Assembly (NCBI RefSeq): GCF_900130055.1 | Contig: NZ_FQXU01000009.1 | Coordinates: 184,524-248,523 of the forward strand | Direction: 5' to 3' | Length of the DNA: 64,000 nucleotides | Source: Clostridium intestinale DSM 6191 | GTDB taxonomy: Bacteria; Bacillota; Clostridia; Clostridiales; Clostridiaceae | Made by a program: the position numbers and the translations under genes | Shown here: positions 1 through 9,432 of the stretch, in pieces | Position numbering within the stretch: the first letter of the stretch is position 1 | Layout: every line of letters starts with the position of its first letter | Notes under the pieces: model-generated | Told to the model about the DNA's origin: nothing | Seen by the model: only the letters and a program-made list of their open reading frames with translations | Databases searched by the model: none

Positions 1-152
1 TGAATGTCTGAATGTCTGAATGTCTGAATGTCTGAATGTCTGAATGTCTGAATGTCTGAATGTCTGAATGTCGTAATGTCGTAATGTCGTAATGTCGTAA
101 TATCATAATGTCGTAATATCATAATGTCGTAATATCGCAATATCGTAATTTA
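1..152. repeat. Octamer tandem array with decay gradient
   Basis: Nine perfect TGAATGTC units fill 1-72, then nine variant units (GTAATGTC, ATAATGTC, GTAATATC, GCAATATC) continue in the same 8-bp register to 144. The perfect end is at the window edge, so the array may extend further upstream. It has no ORF or terminator character. Eight is not a multiple of three, so it is unlikely to be coding. Confidence 0.95.
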
Positions 153-157
153 TTATG

Positions 158-413
158 TTGAAGTTAAAAGGAATTTAATGGAGCTTGAAAAGAAGAGCTT
201 CTACAGGATAGAAGTTAAAAGGAATCTAATGGAGCTTGAGAAGAAGCTCCTACAGGGCAGAGGTTAAAAGGAATCTAACGAGACTTGTGAAGAAGTCTCT
301 ACAGTATATATGTGCACTCCTAATCGGTAGGCGTGATCCTCAGCGCCAGTCTAATCCTTAGACTAAATAAAAATGAATCTAATGGAGCTTGAGAAGAAGC
401 TCCTACAGGATAT
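158..413 (+). repeat. 49-bp stem-loop module array (copies near feoA)
   Basis: The conserved closing motif CTACAG recurs at 201, 250 and 299 (exactly 49 bp apart) and again at 403. Each module has a constant left flank (AGTTAAAAGGAATCTAAT), a palindromic stem, then CTACAG. Stems differ: GGAGCTT/AAGCTCC at 207-255 and near 384-403, GAGACTT/AAGTCTC at 256-304; the first copy is degenerate. The same module occurs near 45.3 kb and, on the minus strand, near 48.2 kb. With the octamer array it fills the 596 bp before feoA together with the Fur-like site. Confidence 0.85.
311..360 (-). repeat. Reverse-oriented variant of the 49-bp module
   Basis: This stretch shares CGGTAGGCG and CAGTCTAATCCTT with 45229-45269. 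On the minus strand it reads AAGGATTAGACT, then a GGCG/CGCC stem with loop CTGAGGATCA, then TACCG. That layout (AAGGA flank, stem, CTACAG-like end) resembles the forward module and suggests an inverted, diverged copy. This is an inference from layout, not strong identity. Confidence 0.5.
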
Positions 414-482
414 ATGTGTGTAAATGTATACTTAAGAAAAAGTAGGATATTAATAATAAAAATGTTAAAAAATATACTAAAA

Positions 483-501
483 GATATTGAAAATTATTAT
501 C
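483..501. promoter_or_regulatory. Fur-like operator before feoA
   Basis: GATATTGAAAATTATTATC matches the classical Fur consensus GATAATGATAATCATTATC at 16 of 19 positions. A weak sigma-A promoter (TTAATA 450-455, 17-bp gap, TATACT 473-478) would place the start near 485, under the operator. A second inverted repeat, TGAAAA-GAA-TTTTCA, lies at about 533-547. Iron-dependent repression of feo operons by Fur is established; use of this site is inferred. Confidence 0.55.
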
Positions 502-596
502 TATAGGTGTATTATTTAATCATTGAAAAGAATTTTCATTTGCATATAGATAAAAGGCTATGGATATTTATTTTAAATGAAAAGGGAGTGAACGGT

Positions 597-806
597 ATGC
601 CAATTACAATGATAAAAGTAGGCGAAACAAATATTATAAAGAGAATCACAGGTAATGATGAGACTAGACGTCATCTAGAACATCTTGGGTTTGTTATAGG
701 GGGAAATGTAACAGTGGTTAACGAGATGGCTGGTGATTTAATTGTTAATGTAAAAGATGCTCGTATAGCATTAAGTAAGTCTATGGCAAACAGAATAATG
801 GTGTAA
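597..806 (+). CDS. feoA: FeoA family ferrous iron transport protein (first copy)
   Basis: A small cytoplasmic SH3-like protein of 69 residues that assists FeoB in Fe(II) uptake. The start at ATG 597 is chosen because AAAGGGAGTG lies just upstream and the product then begins MPITMIKVGE, typical of FeoA; an in-frame ATG at 507 would add 30 residues unlike the family. The body carries the FeoA pattern (residues about 16-69) of a glycine-containing LGF turn followed by short beta strands and the ending ALSKSMANRI. It is followed 36 bp later by a second feoA, then feoB. The Fur-like site upstream predicts iron repression. Confidence 0.9.
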   Translation: MPITMIKVGETNIIKRITGNDETRRHLEHLGFVIGGNVTVVNEMAGDLIVNVKDARIALSKSMANRIMV

Positions 807-842
807 TAAGTAGGATGTTTATATAGAAAGGGGATATATAAT

Positions 843-1064
843 ATGAAAACATTAAAAGATGTTAAGTGTGGTGAATCTGTTAAGGTTGTTAAACTACATG
901 GACAAGGCGCTATTAAGAGAAGATTTATGGACATGGGTATAACTAAAGGAACTGAGGTTTATATAAGAAAAGTAGCTCCACTTGGAGATCCTGTAGAAAT
1001 TAATGTAAGAGGATATGAACTTAGTTTAAGAAAAGAAGACGCATTAATGATTGAGGTAGATTAA
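843..1064 (+). CDS. feoA: FeoA family ferrous iron transport protein (second copy)
   Basis: This 73-residue protein is a second FeoA-type SH3-like domain: GQGAIKRRFMDMGITKGTEVYIRK followed by PLGDPVEI is the usual FeoA core in shortened form, and it ends LRKEDALMIEV. It starts at ATG 843 after AAAGGGGATATATA. It lies between the first feoA and feoB with short gaps, so all three should be one transcript. Two separate FeoA proteins before FeoB are common in clostridia. It presumably contacts the cytoplasmic face of FeoB; which copy does so cannot be read from the sequence. Confidence 0.9.
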   Translation: MKTLKDVKCGESVKVVKLHGQGAIKRRFMDMGITKGTEVYIRKVAPLGDPVEINVRGYELSLRKEDALMIEVD

Positions 1065-1121
1065 GGAAGCTAATTTTTACTAATATATACTTTAAAGAAC
1101 ACACCAATAGGAGGGATATAA

Positions 1122-3272
1122 ATGTCAATTAAAATAGCTCTTGCCGGAAATCCTAATAGTGGTAAAACCACAATGTTTAATAGTTTAACCGGTAGTTCAC
1201 AACACGTAGGTAACTGGCCTGGGGTAACTGTAGAAAAAAAAGAAGGTAAACTTAAAGGTTATAAAGATATAATTATACAAGATTTACCTGGAATATATTC
1301 GCTTTCACCTTATACTTTAGAGGAAGTTGTTTCGAGAGAATATTTAGTTAATGAAAAACCAGACGCTATTATAAATATTATTGATGGTACTAATATTGAA
1401 AGAAATTTATACTTAACTACACAACTTAAAGAAATAGGTTTACCTATGGTTGTGGCAGTAAATATGATTGATGTCGTTAGAAAAAATGGCGATGTTATAG
1501 ACATAAAAAAATTAAGCCAAGCTCTTGGCTGTGAGGTTATTGAAGCATCAGCTTTAAAAGGTATAGGATCAAAAGAAGTAGCAGAGAAAGCTATAGAACT
1601 TGCTAAAGCTAAAAAAACTACTCAAGTTGTTCATAAATTCTCAAAAGATGTTGAAAGTTCAATAGAACAAATAGCTGAAATTATAAAAGTTCCATTAAAT
1701 AATGAAAATGTTCATTGGACTGCTATAAAATTATTTGAGAGAGATGAAAAAGTTAAAGAAAAAGTAGTACTTTCAAGTGATGTTAAAAATAAAATCGAAG
1801 AGATTATAACAGCTTGTGAAGCTAAACTTGATGATGATAGTGAAAGTATTATAACTAGTGAGAGATATGATTATATAACTGAGGTTATAAAGCAATCAGT
1901 TAATAAGAAAAATAAAACTAACCAAACAACATCGGATAAGATTGACAAAATTGTAACAAATAGATGGCTTGCTTTACCTATATTTGCATTAGTAATGTTT
2001 GGAGTTTATTACGTATCTATATCTACGGTGGGAACATTAGCTACTGACTGGGTTAATGATGTATTGTTTGGAGATATTATACCAACAGCAGTAGGAAACT
2101 TCTTAACTTCAATTGGAACAGCGGATTGGCTTAACTCATTAATATTGGATGGTATAATAGGTGGAGTTGGAGCTGTATTAGGTTTCGTACCTCAAATGAT
2201 GGTACTATTTTTATGCCTAGCTATAGTAGAAGATTGTGGATATATGGCACGTATAGCCTTTATAATGGATCGTATATTCAAAAAGTTTGGACTATCAGGT
2301 AAATCATTTATTCCAATACTTATTGGTACAGGTTGTGGTGTTCCAGGGATTATGGCATCACGTACAATTGAAAATGAAAAAGATAGAAGAATGACAATAA
2401 TGACAACTACATTTATTCCATGTAGTGCTAAGTTACCTATAATAGCTCTTATAGCAGGAGCCTTATTCCCAGAATCAACTTGGGTTGGACCATCTGCTTA
2501 TTTCTTAGGAATAGGAGCAATAATCACATCAGGTATTATGCTTAAGAAAACAAAACTTTTTGTTGGAGATCCAGCACCATTTGTTATGGAACTTCCTGCA
2601 TATCATGTACCTGGAATTAAGAATCTTCTTATTCATACATGGGACAGATCAAAGGCGTTTATTAAGAAGGCAACTACTGTAATACTTCTTGCTACTGTTG
2701 GTGTATGGTTCTTAAGCTCATTTAGCTGGAGCATGGAAATGGTTGATACTACTGATTCTATACTTGCTAGTATAGGACGTGTTATAGCACCTATATTTGC
2801 ACCACTTGGATGGGGTGAATGGCAAGCAGCTGTAGCAACATTTACTGGATTAATAGCAAAAGAAAATGTAGTAGGAACATTTGGTATTCTTTATGGATTT
2901 GCTGAAGTTGCTGAAGATGGTGCAGAGGTTTGGGGAAATCTTCAAGCTGCATTTACGCCACTTGCTGCATACTCATTCCTTGTATTTAACTTAATTTGTG
3001 CTCCATGTTTTGCAGCTATAGGTGCATTACGTGGTGAAATGAAATCAGGAAAGTGGACAGCTTTTGCTCTTAGCTATCAAACAATATTTGCATATGTACT
3101 TGCATTAATTGTATTCCAAGTAGGATCATTTATTTCAGGTGGAAGCTTTGGAATAGGAACTGCTGTAGGATTTGCATTAATTGCAGGAATAATATATTTA
3201 TTATTTAGAAAACCAAGTAAAGTTTCTTCAAAAATTATTGAAGGATCAATAGAAAAAAAGGCGGCGATGTAA
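1122..3272 (+). CDS. feoB: Ferrous iron transporter FeoB
   Basis: A 716-residue inner-membrane Fe(II) transporter. The N-terminal G domain has the P-loop GNPNSGKT at residues 9-16, DLPG (G3) near 52 and NMID (G4) near 112. A helical linker follows to about 275. The membrane half has two Gate regions, with the conserved IPCSAKLPI stretch near 434 and a Cys-containing segment CAPCFAAIGALRGE near 625. Length is normal for bacterial FeoB. RBS GGAGGG lies 7 bp before the ATG. It is the third gene of the feo operon and is followed by a Cys-rich membrane peptide 1 bp after its stop codon. Confidence 0.98.
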   Translation: MSIKIALAGNPNSGKTTMFNSLTGSSQHVGNWPGVTVEKKEGKLKGYKDIIIQDLPGIYSLSPYTLEEVVSREYLVNEKPDAIINIIDGTNIERNLYLTTQLKEIGLPMVVAVNMIDVVRKNGDVIDIKKLSQALGCEVIEASALKGIGSKEVAEKAIELAKAKKTTQVVHKFSKDVESSIEQIAEIIKVPLNNENVHWTAIKLFERDEKVKEKVVLSSDVKNKIEEIITACEAKLDDDSESIITSERYDYITEVIKQSVNKKNKTNQTTSDKIDKIVTNRWLALPIFALVMFGVYYVSISTVGTLATDWVNDVLFGDIIPTAVGNFLTSIGTADWLNSLILDGIIGGVGAVLGFVPQMMVLFLCLAIVEDCGYMARIAFIMDRIFKKFGLSGKSFIPILIGTGCGVPGIMASRTIENEKDRRMTIMTTTFIPCSAKLPIIALIAGALFPESTWVGPSAYFLGIGAIITSGIMLKKTKLFVGDPAPFVMELPAYHVPGIKNLLIHTWDRSKAFIKKATTVILLATVGVWFLSSFSWSMEMVDTTDSILASIGRVIAPIFAPLGWGEWQAAVATFTGLIAKENVVGTFGILYGFAEVAEDGAEVWGNLQAAFTPLAAYSFLVFNLICAPCFAAIGALRGEMKSGKWTAFALSYQTIFAYVLALIVFQVGSFISGGSFGIGTAVGFALIAGIIYLLFRKPSKVSSKIIEGSIEKKAAM

Positions 3273-3273
3273 T

Positions 3274-3411
3274 ATGGCTACATTTATAGTTGGAGCTATT
3301 GTATTTGGCATCATAGGTTTTGCAGGATATAGAACTTATAAATCCTCTAAAAGTGGAGGAAGTTGTAGTGGGTGCTCTGGTTGTAGTAAAGCATCTAGTT
3401 GTAAACACTAA
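3274..3411 (+). CDS. FeoB-associated Cys-rich membrane protein
   Basis: A 45-residue protein starting at ATG 3274, one base after the feoB stop codon. It has one N-terminal membrane segment (residues 3-19), a short basic stretch, then a Cys-rich tail with CSGCSGC at 31-37 and a fourth Cys at 43. This matches the FeoB-associated Cys-rich proteins found directly after feoB in many Firmicutes. The cysteines could bind or hand over metal, but no activity is established. Translational coupling to feoB is likely, and an intrinsic terminator follows at once. Confidence 0.85.
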   Translation: MATFIVGAIVFGIIGFAGYRTYKSSKSGGSCSGCSGCSKASSCKH

Positions 3412-3424
3412 AATATAATGTTTT

Positions 3425-3463
3425 AAAAGGTACAGGCTATACAAAAATAGTCTGTACCTTTTA
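3425..3463 (+). terminator. Intrinsic terminator of the feo operon
   Basis: AAAAGGTACAG and CTGTACCTTTT form a long stem with additional inner pairs (CTAT/ATAG), followed by a T-rich tail. It lies 14 bp after the Cys-rich gene. Confidence 0.9.
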
Positions 3464-3509
3464 TTATTTAGACACTATAATTAGAATATTAAAAATTGTA
3501 GGAGAAAAT

Positions 3510-3983
3510 ATGAAAAAATTTATTAAGCCGCAAGAAAAATATTTTAAAAGTTTTATAAGTGCAATTAATGATAGCAAAAATAATAAAGAAGATAATGAAC
3601 TAAATTATAGTGTTCGTAGCTTTGAAATATTCATGGAAGAAGTTTCAAAGGTTTGGGAAAGTGAAGAATACTATTGGTTAGTAGATGGTGAAAGATTTTT
3701 AGGTGATGTGGTTTTAAGAAAAAAACCATCAGTAGAGCAGCTCGTGATTGGAGGGAATGTAAGTTATTTTGTTTCTATATCTGAAAGAAATAAAGGGTAT
3801 GGAAAGATGTTATTAGAATATGGATTAAAAAGAGCAAAGGAACTAGAGTTAGATAAAATAATAATAACTTGCTATGAGGATAATAAATACTCAAAGAGGC
3901 TTATAGAAGGGGTTGGGGGAATTTTAGTAAATAGCTTTTTTTTAAAAAGTATGGATAAATTCCTTTTAAGATATTTATTGTAA
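3510..3983 (+). CDS. GNAT family N-acetyltransferase
   Basis: A 157-residue single-domain acyltransferase of the GNAT fold. The acetyl-CoA pyrophosphate loop is visible as RNKGYGKMLL around residue 93, preceded by the beta strand YFVSIS and followed by a helix and IIITCYEDN with the usual Asn-x-x-Ser near the C-terminal half (NKYSKRLIEG). The substrate cannot be inferred. It starts at ATG 3510 after GGAGAAAAT. It stands alone after the feo terminator and shortly before a kinase-fold gene on the same strand; there is no clear functional link. Confidence 0.85.
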   Translation: MKKFIKPQEKYFKSFISAINDSKNNKEDNELNYSVRSFEIFMEEVSKVWESEEYYWLVDGERFLGDVVLRKKPSVEQLVIGGNVSYFVSISERNKGYGKMLLEYGLKRAKELELDKIIITCYEDNKYSKRLIEGVGGILVNSFFLKSMDKFLLRYLL

Positions 3984-4043
3984 TTGTCAAAATAAGGGAG
4001 TGGTGCATAGTATAAATATAAAGCAATGTATTTGGGTATAAGT

Positions 4044-4631
4044 ATGGATAAAAAATATGATGTCAGCTTAGATTTTGATGAAGAAGTTGAAAAGCTCTTT
4101 AGACAAGGTGAGTATTTAGACAGAGGACATAATGGAGTTGTGTATCTACTGCCTGGTAAAAAAATCATAAAGATATTTTATGATAAAAAAATCTGTTTAA
4201 AAGAAGCCTATACCTTAAAAAAGGCTAAAGGATCTAAATATTTTCCTAAAATGACGAAGTACGGAGATTACTATATTATAAGAGAAATGGTAGATGGAAT
4301 CAGATTAGATAAATACATCAAAAAGGTAGGCTTAACTAAAGATATATCTAGGCAGTTATATGATTTGATTAAGGAGTTTAAAAGGCTAAAATTCACCAAA
4401 CTGGACATAAGATGTAGAGATATATACGTTGATGATAAAGGGAACATAAGAGTTATAGATCCAAAAGATAATTACGTAAGAAGAAGAGAATATCCTAGAC
4501 ATTTAATGAAGGGGTTAGAAGGAGTAGATGCATTAGAAAGCTTTCTTGAAAATATAAAAGAGTTTGATAGAAATGTGGCCAAAGTGTGGAAGAGCAAAAT
4601 TGATAAATATTTTAAACTTAATATTAAATGA
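4044..4631 (+). CDS. Protein kinase-fold (RIO/lipopolysaccharide-kinase-like) protein, degenerate motifs
   Basis: About 195 residues from ATG 4044 (an in-frame ATG at 4026 is also possible; neither has a good RBS). The N-lobe has a Gly loop (LDRGHNGVVYLL), a Lys in KIIKIF and a Glu in LKEAYTLKKA. The catalytic loop reads KLDIRCRDIYV and the metal motif VIDPKDN, so the usual HxDxxxxN is altered: the His and Asn are replaced while both Asp residues remain. The protein is short, lacking most of a C-lobe. It could be a small-molecule kinase, a RIO-like kinase or a pseudokinase. No neighbour hints at a substrate. Confidence 0.6.
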   Translation: MDKKYDVSLDFDEEVEKLFRQGEYLDRGHNGVVYLLPGKKIIKIFYDKKICLKEAYTLKKAKGSKYFPKMTKYGDYYIIREMVDGIRLDKYIKKVGLTKDISRQLYDLIKEFKRLKFTKLDIRCRDIYVDDKGNIRVIDPKDNYVRRREYPRHLMKGLEGVDALESFLENIKEFDRNVAKVWKSKIDKYFKLNIK

Positions 4632-4637
4632 TTAGGT

Positions 4638-4684
4638 AAAAAAGAAGCTATTAAAAATCTGAGATAGCTTCTTTTTTATTTTTT
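4638..4684 (+). terminator. Intrinsic terminator
   Basis: AAAAAAGAAGCTAT pairs with ATAGCTTCTTTTTT (14 bp arms), giving a hairpin with a T-run that ends the kinase-like gene. Confidence 0.9.
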
Positions 4685-4762
4685 GGTACTAATATAGAAA
4701 GTAGGTAATATAATTTTTAGGAAGGTTTAACATGAAAATAAATGATAATTGATTTCAATTGG

Positions 4763-4791
4763 TTGAATTTATGTAAAATAAAAGGTATAAT
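4763..4791 (+). promoter_or_regulatory. Sigma-A promoter of eno
   Basis: TTGAAT (4763-4768), 17-bp spacer, TATAAT (4786-4791). The predicted start near 4798 gives an AT-rich leader of about 130 nt before eno. The leader has only a weak AT hairpin near 4812-4832 and no recognisable riboswitch. Confidence 0.75.
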
Positions 4792-4922
4792 ATAACTGTA
4801 AAAAGGAAAAATACTATTATTATAGTAATAATTAGTACGAAAATGTTTTAAAATTAACATAGCTGTATTATTATTATTACAAAATGAAATAATAAAATGA
4901 GTATTTAAATTTAAGGAGGTAA

Positions 4923-6221
<1,299 letters not shown>

Positions 6222-6229
6222 TTTTTCTT

Positions 6230-6263
6230 AAAGGTAATGGGGTTAATCTCATTACCTTTTTTA
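6230..6263 (+). terminator. Intrinsic terminator of eno
   Basis: AAGGTAATG pairs with CATTACCTT, followed by a T-run. Confidence 0.9.
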
Positions 6264-6355
6264 AGTCTAGGATTAACATTAATAATTATTGTAATAATGG
6301 AAGCATTATGTTATTATATACTAAGGTATTTTAAACGGAAAGTAGGAGGTGCCCA

Positions 6356-6586
6356 ATGGAGACACTATTGATAGTATTAGAATCGCTATTAGGATTAGGA
6401 ATAATTATAACCATATTACTTCAACCTAGTAAATCAGATGGATTAAGTGGATTAATTCAAGGCAGAAGCGAAACATTTTTTTCAAAGAATAAAGGTAGAA
6501 CAAGAGAGGCAATGTTAGCCCGAATAACGGTTGTTTTAATGGCAGCATTTGCAGTTAATACCATAATTTTAAATTTAATAAAGTAA
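6356..6586 (+). CDS. secG: Preprotein translocase subunit SecG
   Basis: A 76-residue membrane protein, auxiliary subunit of the SecYEG channel. It has two hydrophobic segments (about 3-21 and 52-74) joined by a polar loop with LLQPSKSDGLSG and FFSKNKGR, the standard SecG pattern. RBS GTAGGAGG precedes ATG 6356. It lies between two terminators, so it appears monocistronic. The eno-secG order is common in clostridia, but the usual next genes (rnr, smpB) are not here; a chemoreceptor follows instead. Confidence 0.95.
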   Translation: METLLIVLESLLGLGIIITILLQPSKSDGLSGLIQGRSETFFSKNKGRTREAMLARITVVLMAAFAVNTIILNLIK

Positions 6587-6588
6587 TT

Positions 6589-6616
6589 AACTCAGCCATA
6601 TTGGCTGAGTTTTGTT
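6589..6616 (+). terminator. Intrinsic terminator of secG
   Basis: AACTCAGCCA pairs with TGGCTGAGTT, followed by TTG and a short T-rich tail. Confidence 0.85.
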
Positions 6617-6666
6617 CTAAATATACATAAAATATAACAAAAGATTACAAGAAAGGTGGGAGTAAG

Positions 6667-8373
6667 ATGGATAATCTAAAAATTAGTAAAAAAATAAGAA
6701 TACTTTCTATTGGTTCAATTATAATAACGCTTCTATTTGGTGGAATATCTACTGTTTTTTTGAAAGTTGCAGATAACAAAATAGATGACCTTTATAATAA
6801 CAATGTAGTATTCTTACAAAAGTTAGTACAAATAAACAATAGTTCTAGAGACTTAAGGGTAGCACTTTCATCGGCGGGACAAAATTATAAAGATAAAAAT
6901 GTTTTAACATCCTTGCAAGAAGACTATAAGAGAAAACTTAAACAACTAAATGATGAGATTAAAGATGTTACGGATAATAATTATGGCATAAAGGAAAGTT
7001 ATATCGGATTATTGCAAACACGTTCGCAAACATTAAATAACATAAATATTGATTTAAAAGATTATGTTACAAATGAGGACAAGGTTAAAAAAGATATAAT
7101 AACGGCTACGGAATCCTTAGGCTCTATAGATGGTACTTTAGATATAATATCCAAAAGTAAAACTGAAGAAGTAGCAACTCTTAAAGCGAATAATAAAAAA
7201 GAAATGGGATTAATAATAAAGGTAATAATTGGATTAGTTTTATTATTTGCAGCTTTAAATGTAGCAATTACGAGAGCGGTTACTCAAGGGATAGTTAAAT
7301 CAATAAAAGAATTTGTAGAGTACATAAAAACTATATCCTCAGGAGATTATAGAAAAGAAATTCCAGAAAAATTAAAAACTAGAAAAGATGAAATTGGTAC
7401 TATGTATTTAGCACTAGACGAGATGCAGAGAAATACTAAAGCAGTTCTTTCTAAGGTTAAAGAAAGTTCAGATGTAACAGTGGAAACATCTAGTTCAGTA
7501 AATAATCTAGTAAATAACCTTCATAATAAAGTTAAGGATATGAGTGAAACTACAGAACATATAGCAGCAGGTATGGAAGAAACAGGTGCATCTACGGAAG
7601 AAATGAGTGCATCATCTCAGGAACTTGAAAAGGCCCTTGAAGGTATATCTGATAAAGCTAACCATTCACTTAACATAGTTCATGATATAACAAAGAGAGC
7701 AAATTCATTAAAAGAAAAATCATTGCTTTCAAAGGAAACAGCATCAGAGATAGGTAGAAAACATCAAAATGACTTAGCTTCTGCTATAGAGGATTCTAAA
7801 TCAGTTGAGAAAGTTAAGATACTAACAGAGTCTATATTAGAAATAACATCACAAACTAATCTTTTAGCCTTAAATGCAGCTATAGAAGCAGCTAGAGTAG
7901 GGGAAGCAGGAAAAGGCTTTGCAGTAGTTGCAGACGAAATAAGAAAACTTGCGGAAGATTCTCAAGAAGCTGTAGGAAAGATACAAAGTGTTACATCTGG
8001 AGTAACTGGTACAGTTAATAGATTAGTGGAAAGTTCAAAGGCTCTAATAGATTTCATAAACAACATAGTTATAAAAGATTATGAAACTTCTGTTGTAACT
8101 GGTGAAGATTATGCAAAAGATGCTGATTTCATGCAAGAGATAATAACAGATTTCTCTAGCACATCAGAAGAAATATTAGCTTCTATTAGAAACTTAAATG
8201 AAGTTATCACAAATATAGCTGAAGCTTCAAATCAAGGAACCATAGGAATAACTAATATTACAGAAACAACATCATATTTATTGCAAGATGCTAATGAAAT
8301 ATTAGAGATGGATGAAAAATCACAAAGTGCTAACGATAAATTAGTAAAAGAATTAGAAATGTTTAAGATATAA
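6667..8373 (+). CDS. Methyl-accepting chemotaxis protein (membrane-anchored)
   Basis: A 568-residue chemoreceptor. A membrane segment at about 13-31 and a second at about 184-204 enclose an extracellular helical sensor of four-helix-bundle type (about 32-183) with no recognisable ligand motif. A HAMP linker follows (about 205-258), then the coiled-coil signalling domain with the hairpin tip containing [18 protein letters not shown] and [15 protein letters not shown] around residues 395-430. It would signal to CheA/CheW. It is monocistronic, with a bidirectional terminator at its end. The ligand is unknown. Confidence 0.95.
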   Translation: MDNLKISKKIRILSIGSIIITLLFGGISTVFLKVADNKIDDLYNNNVVFLQKLVQINNSSRDLRVALSSAGQNYKDKNVLTSLQEDYKRKLKQLNDEIKDVTDNNYGIKESYIGLLQTRSQTLNNINIDLKDYVTNEDKVKKDIITATESLGSIDGTLDIISKSKTEEVATLKANNKKEMGLIIKVIIGLVLLFAALNVAITRAVTQGIVKSIKEFVEYIKTISSGDYRKEIPEKLKTRKDEIGTMYLALDEMQRNTKAVLSKVKESSDVTVETSSSVNNLVNNLHNKVKDMSETTEHIAAGMEETGASTEEMSASSQELEKALEGISDKANHSLNIVHDITKRANSLKEKSLLSKETASEIGRKHQNDLASAIEDSKSVEKVKILTESILEITSQTNLLALNAAIEAARVGEAGKGFAVVADEIRKLAEDSQEAVGKIQSVTSGVTGTVNRLVESSKALIDFINNIVIKDYETSVVTGEDYAKDADFMQEIITDFSSTSEEILASIRNLNEVITNIAEASNQGTIGITNITETTSYLLQDANEILEMDEKSQSANDKLVKELEMFKI

Positions 8374-8375
8374 AT

Positions 8376-8419
8376 AAAAACCATTATAGCTATAGGTTGT
8401 ACAAGCTATAATGGTTTTT
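8376..8419. terminator. Bidirectional intrinsic terminator between MCP and metA
   Basis: AAAAACCATTATAGCT pairs with AGCTATAATGGTTTTT, giving 16-bp arms with A and T runs on both sides. It serves the convergent genes on either side. Confidence 0.92.
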
Positions 8420-8421
8420 CT

Positions 8422-9339
8422 CTATTTTAAATCTTCTAAATTAAACGGAGTCTTTTGATATACACAATAATTCAGCCAGTTAGAAAAAATTATATTAGCT
8501 GATGCTCTCCAAGTAACGTAAGGAAGTTTTGAAGGATCGTTATTAGGGAAATAATTATCAGGAATATCTATATCTAAACCTTTATTTACGTCACGTAAAT
8601 ATTCATCTCTTAAAGTAGATCTTTCATACTCTAGATGACCAGTTATAAATATCTTTCTCCCAGACTTTTCAGAAACTATAAATACACCAGATTCTTCAGA
8701 TTCAGAAAGAATTTCTAACTCAGGAATTTTTGCTATATCTTCTCTTAATACTTCTGTATGCCTTGAATGAGGAGCATAGAAAATATCATCTAATCCTCTT
8801 AAAAGTTCATGATTATTTTTGTATACTACATGAGGGTAAACCCCAAATACTTTATTACTTAGTTTATATTTTGGAACTCCATAGTGATAATATAATCCAG
8901 CTTGCGCTCCCCAACAAATATGCAAGGTTGAAAATACATTATGACTGCTCCAGTCTAAAATTTCTTCAAGCTCATTCCAATAGTTTACTTCTTCAAATAC
9001 CAAATGTTCAACTGGAGCTCCAGTTATAATTAATCCATCAAACTTTTGGTCTTTTACATCTTCAAAATAATTATAGAATTTATCTAAATGTTGAGAAGCC
9101 GTATGGGAAGAAGTATGAGTACGAGTTTGAAGTAATGTTATATCTACTTGTAATGGTGAATTAGCTAAATGCCTAAGCAGTTGAGTTTCTGTTGAAATTT
9201 TTGTAGGCATTAGATTTAAAATAGCTATTTTAAGAGGTCTTATATCTTGAGACTCAGCCCTTGAATCACTCATTACAAATATATTTTCCTCTTTTAATAT
9301 ATTAAAAGCAGGTAAATCGCTAGGAATTTTTAAAGGCAT
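8422..9339 (-). CDS. metA: Homoserine O-acetyltransferase (MetA family)
   Basis: First committed step of methionine synthesis; activates homoserine by acylation. At 305 residues it has standard MetA length and a class-I amidotransferase-like fold. The acyl-carrying Cys is C142 in HICWGAQAG, and H235 and E237 lie in GHLEYE. Residue 111 is Glu (TGAPVEHL); published work on the Bacillus cereus enzyme ties Glu111 to acetyl-CoA use and Gly to succinyl-CoA, so acetylation is predicted. RBS GGGGGTG precedes the ATG. It follows the UPF0210 gene on the minus strand across a 93-bp repeat-filled gap; no SAM riboswitch is seen. Confidence 0.95.
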   Translation of the reverse strand: MPLKIPSDLPAFNILKEENIFVMSDSRAESQDIRPLKIAILNLMPTKISTETQLLRHLANSPLQVDITLLQTRTHTSSHTASQHLDKFYNYFEDVKDQKFDGLIITGAPVEHLVFEEVNYWNELEEILDWSSHNVFSTLHICWGAQAGLYYHYGVPKYKLSNKVFGVYPHVVYKNNHELLRGLDDIFYAPHSRHTEVLREDIAKIPELEILSESEESGVFIVSEKSGRKIFITGHLEYERSTLRDEYLRDVNKGLDIDIPDNYFPNNDPSKLPYVTWRASANIIFSNWLNYCVYQKTPFNLEDLK

Positions 9340-9373
9340 TTTTTTGCACCCCCATTTTATTATTAAGCTGAGG

Positions 9374-9421
9374 ACTCAAGTACTCAGGTAGTCATGTACT
9401 TAAGTGCTCAAGTAGTCAGGT
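9374..9421. repeat. Octamer tandem array between metA and UPF0210 gene
   Basis: Six consecutive 8-bp units in one register: ACTCAAGT, ACTCAGGT, AGTCATGT, ACTTAAGT, GCTCAAGT, AGTCAGGT. Unit consensus is AYTCARGT-like, unrelated to the array at 1-144 but with the same period. Confidence 0.85.
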
Positions 9422-9432
9422 TTTAATTTTTA

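Noticed and set aside
9340-9432. SAM or S-box riboswitch before metA
   Set aside because: The gap is only 93 bp and made of octamer repeats; no SAM-aptamer elements are visible.
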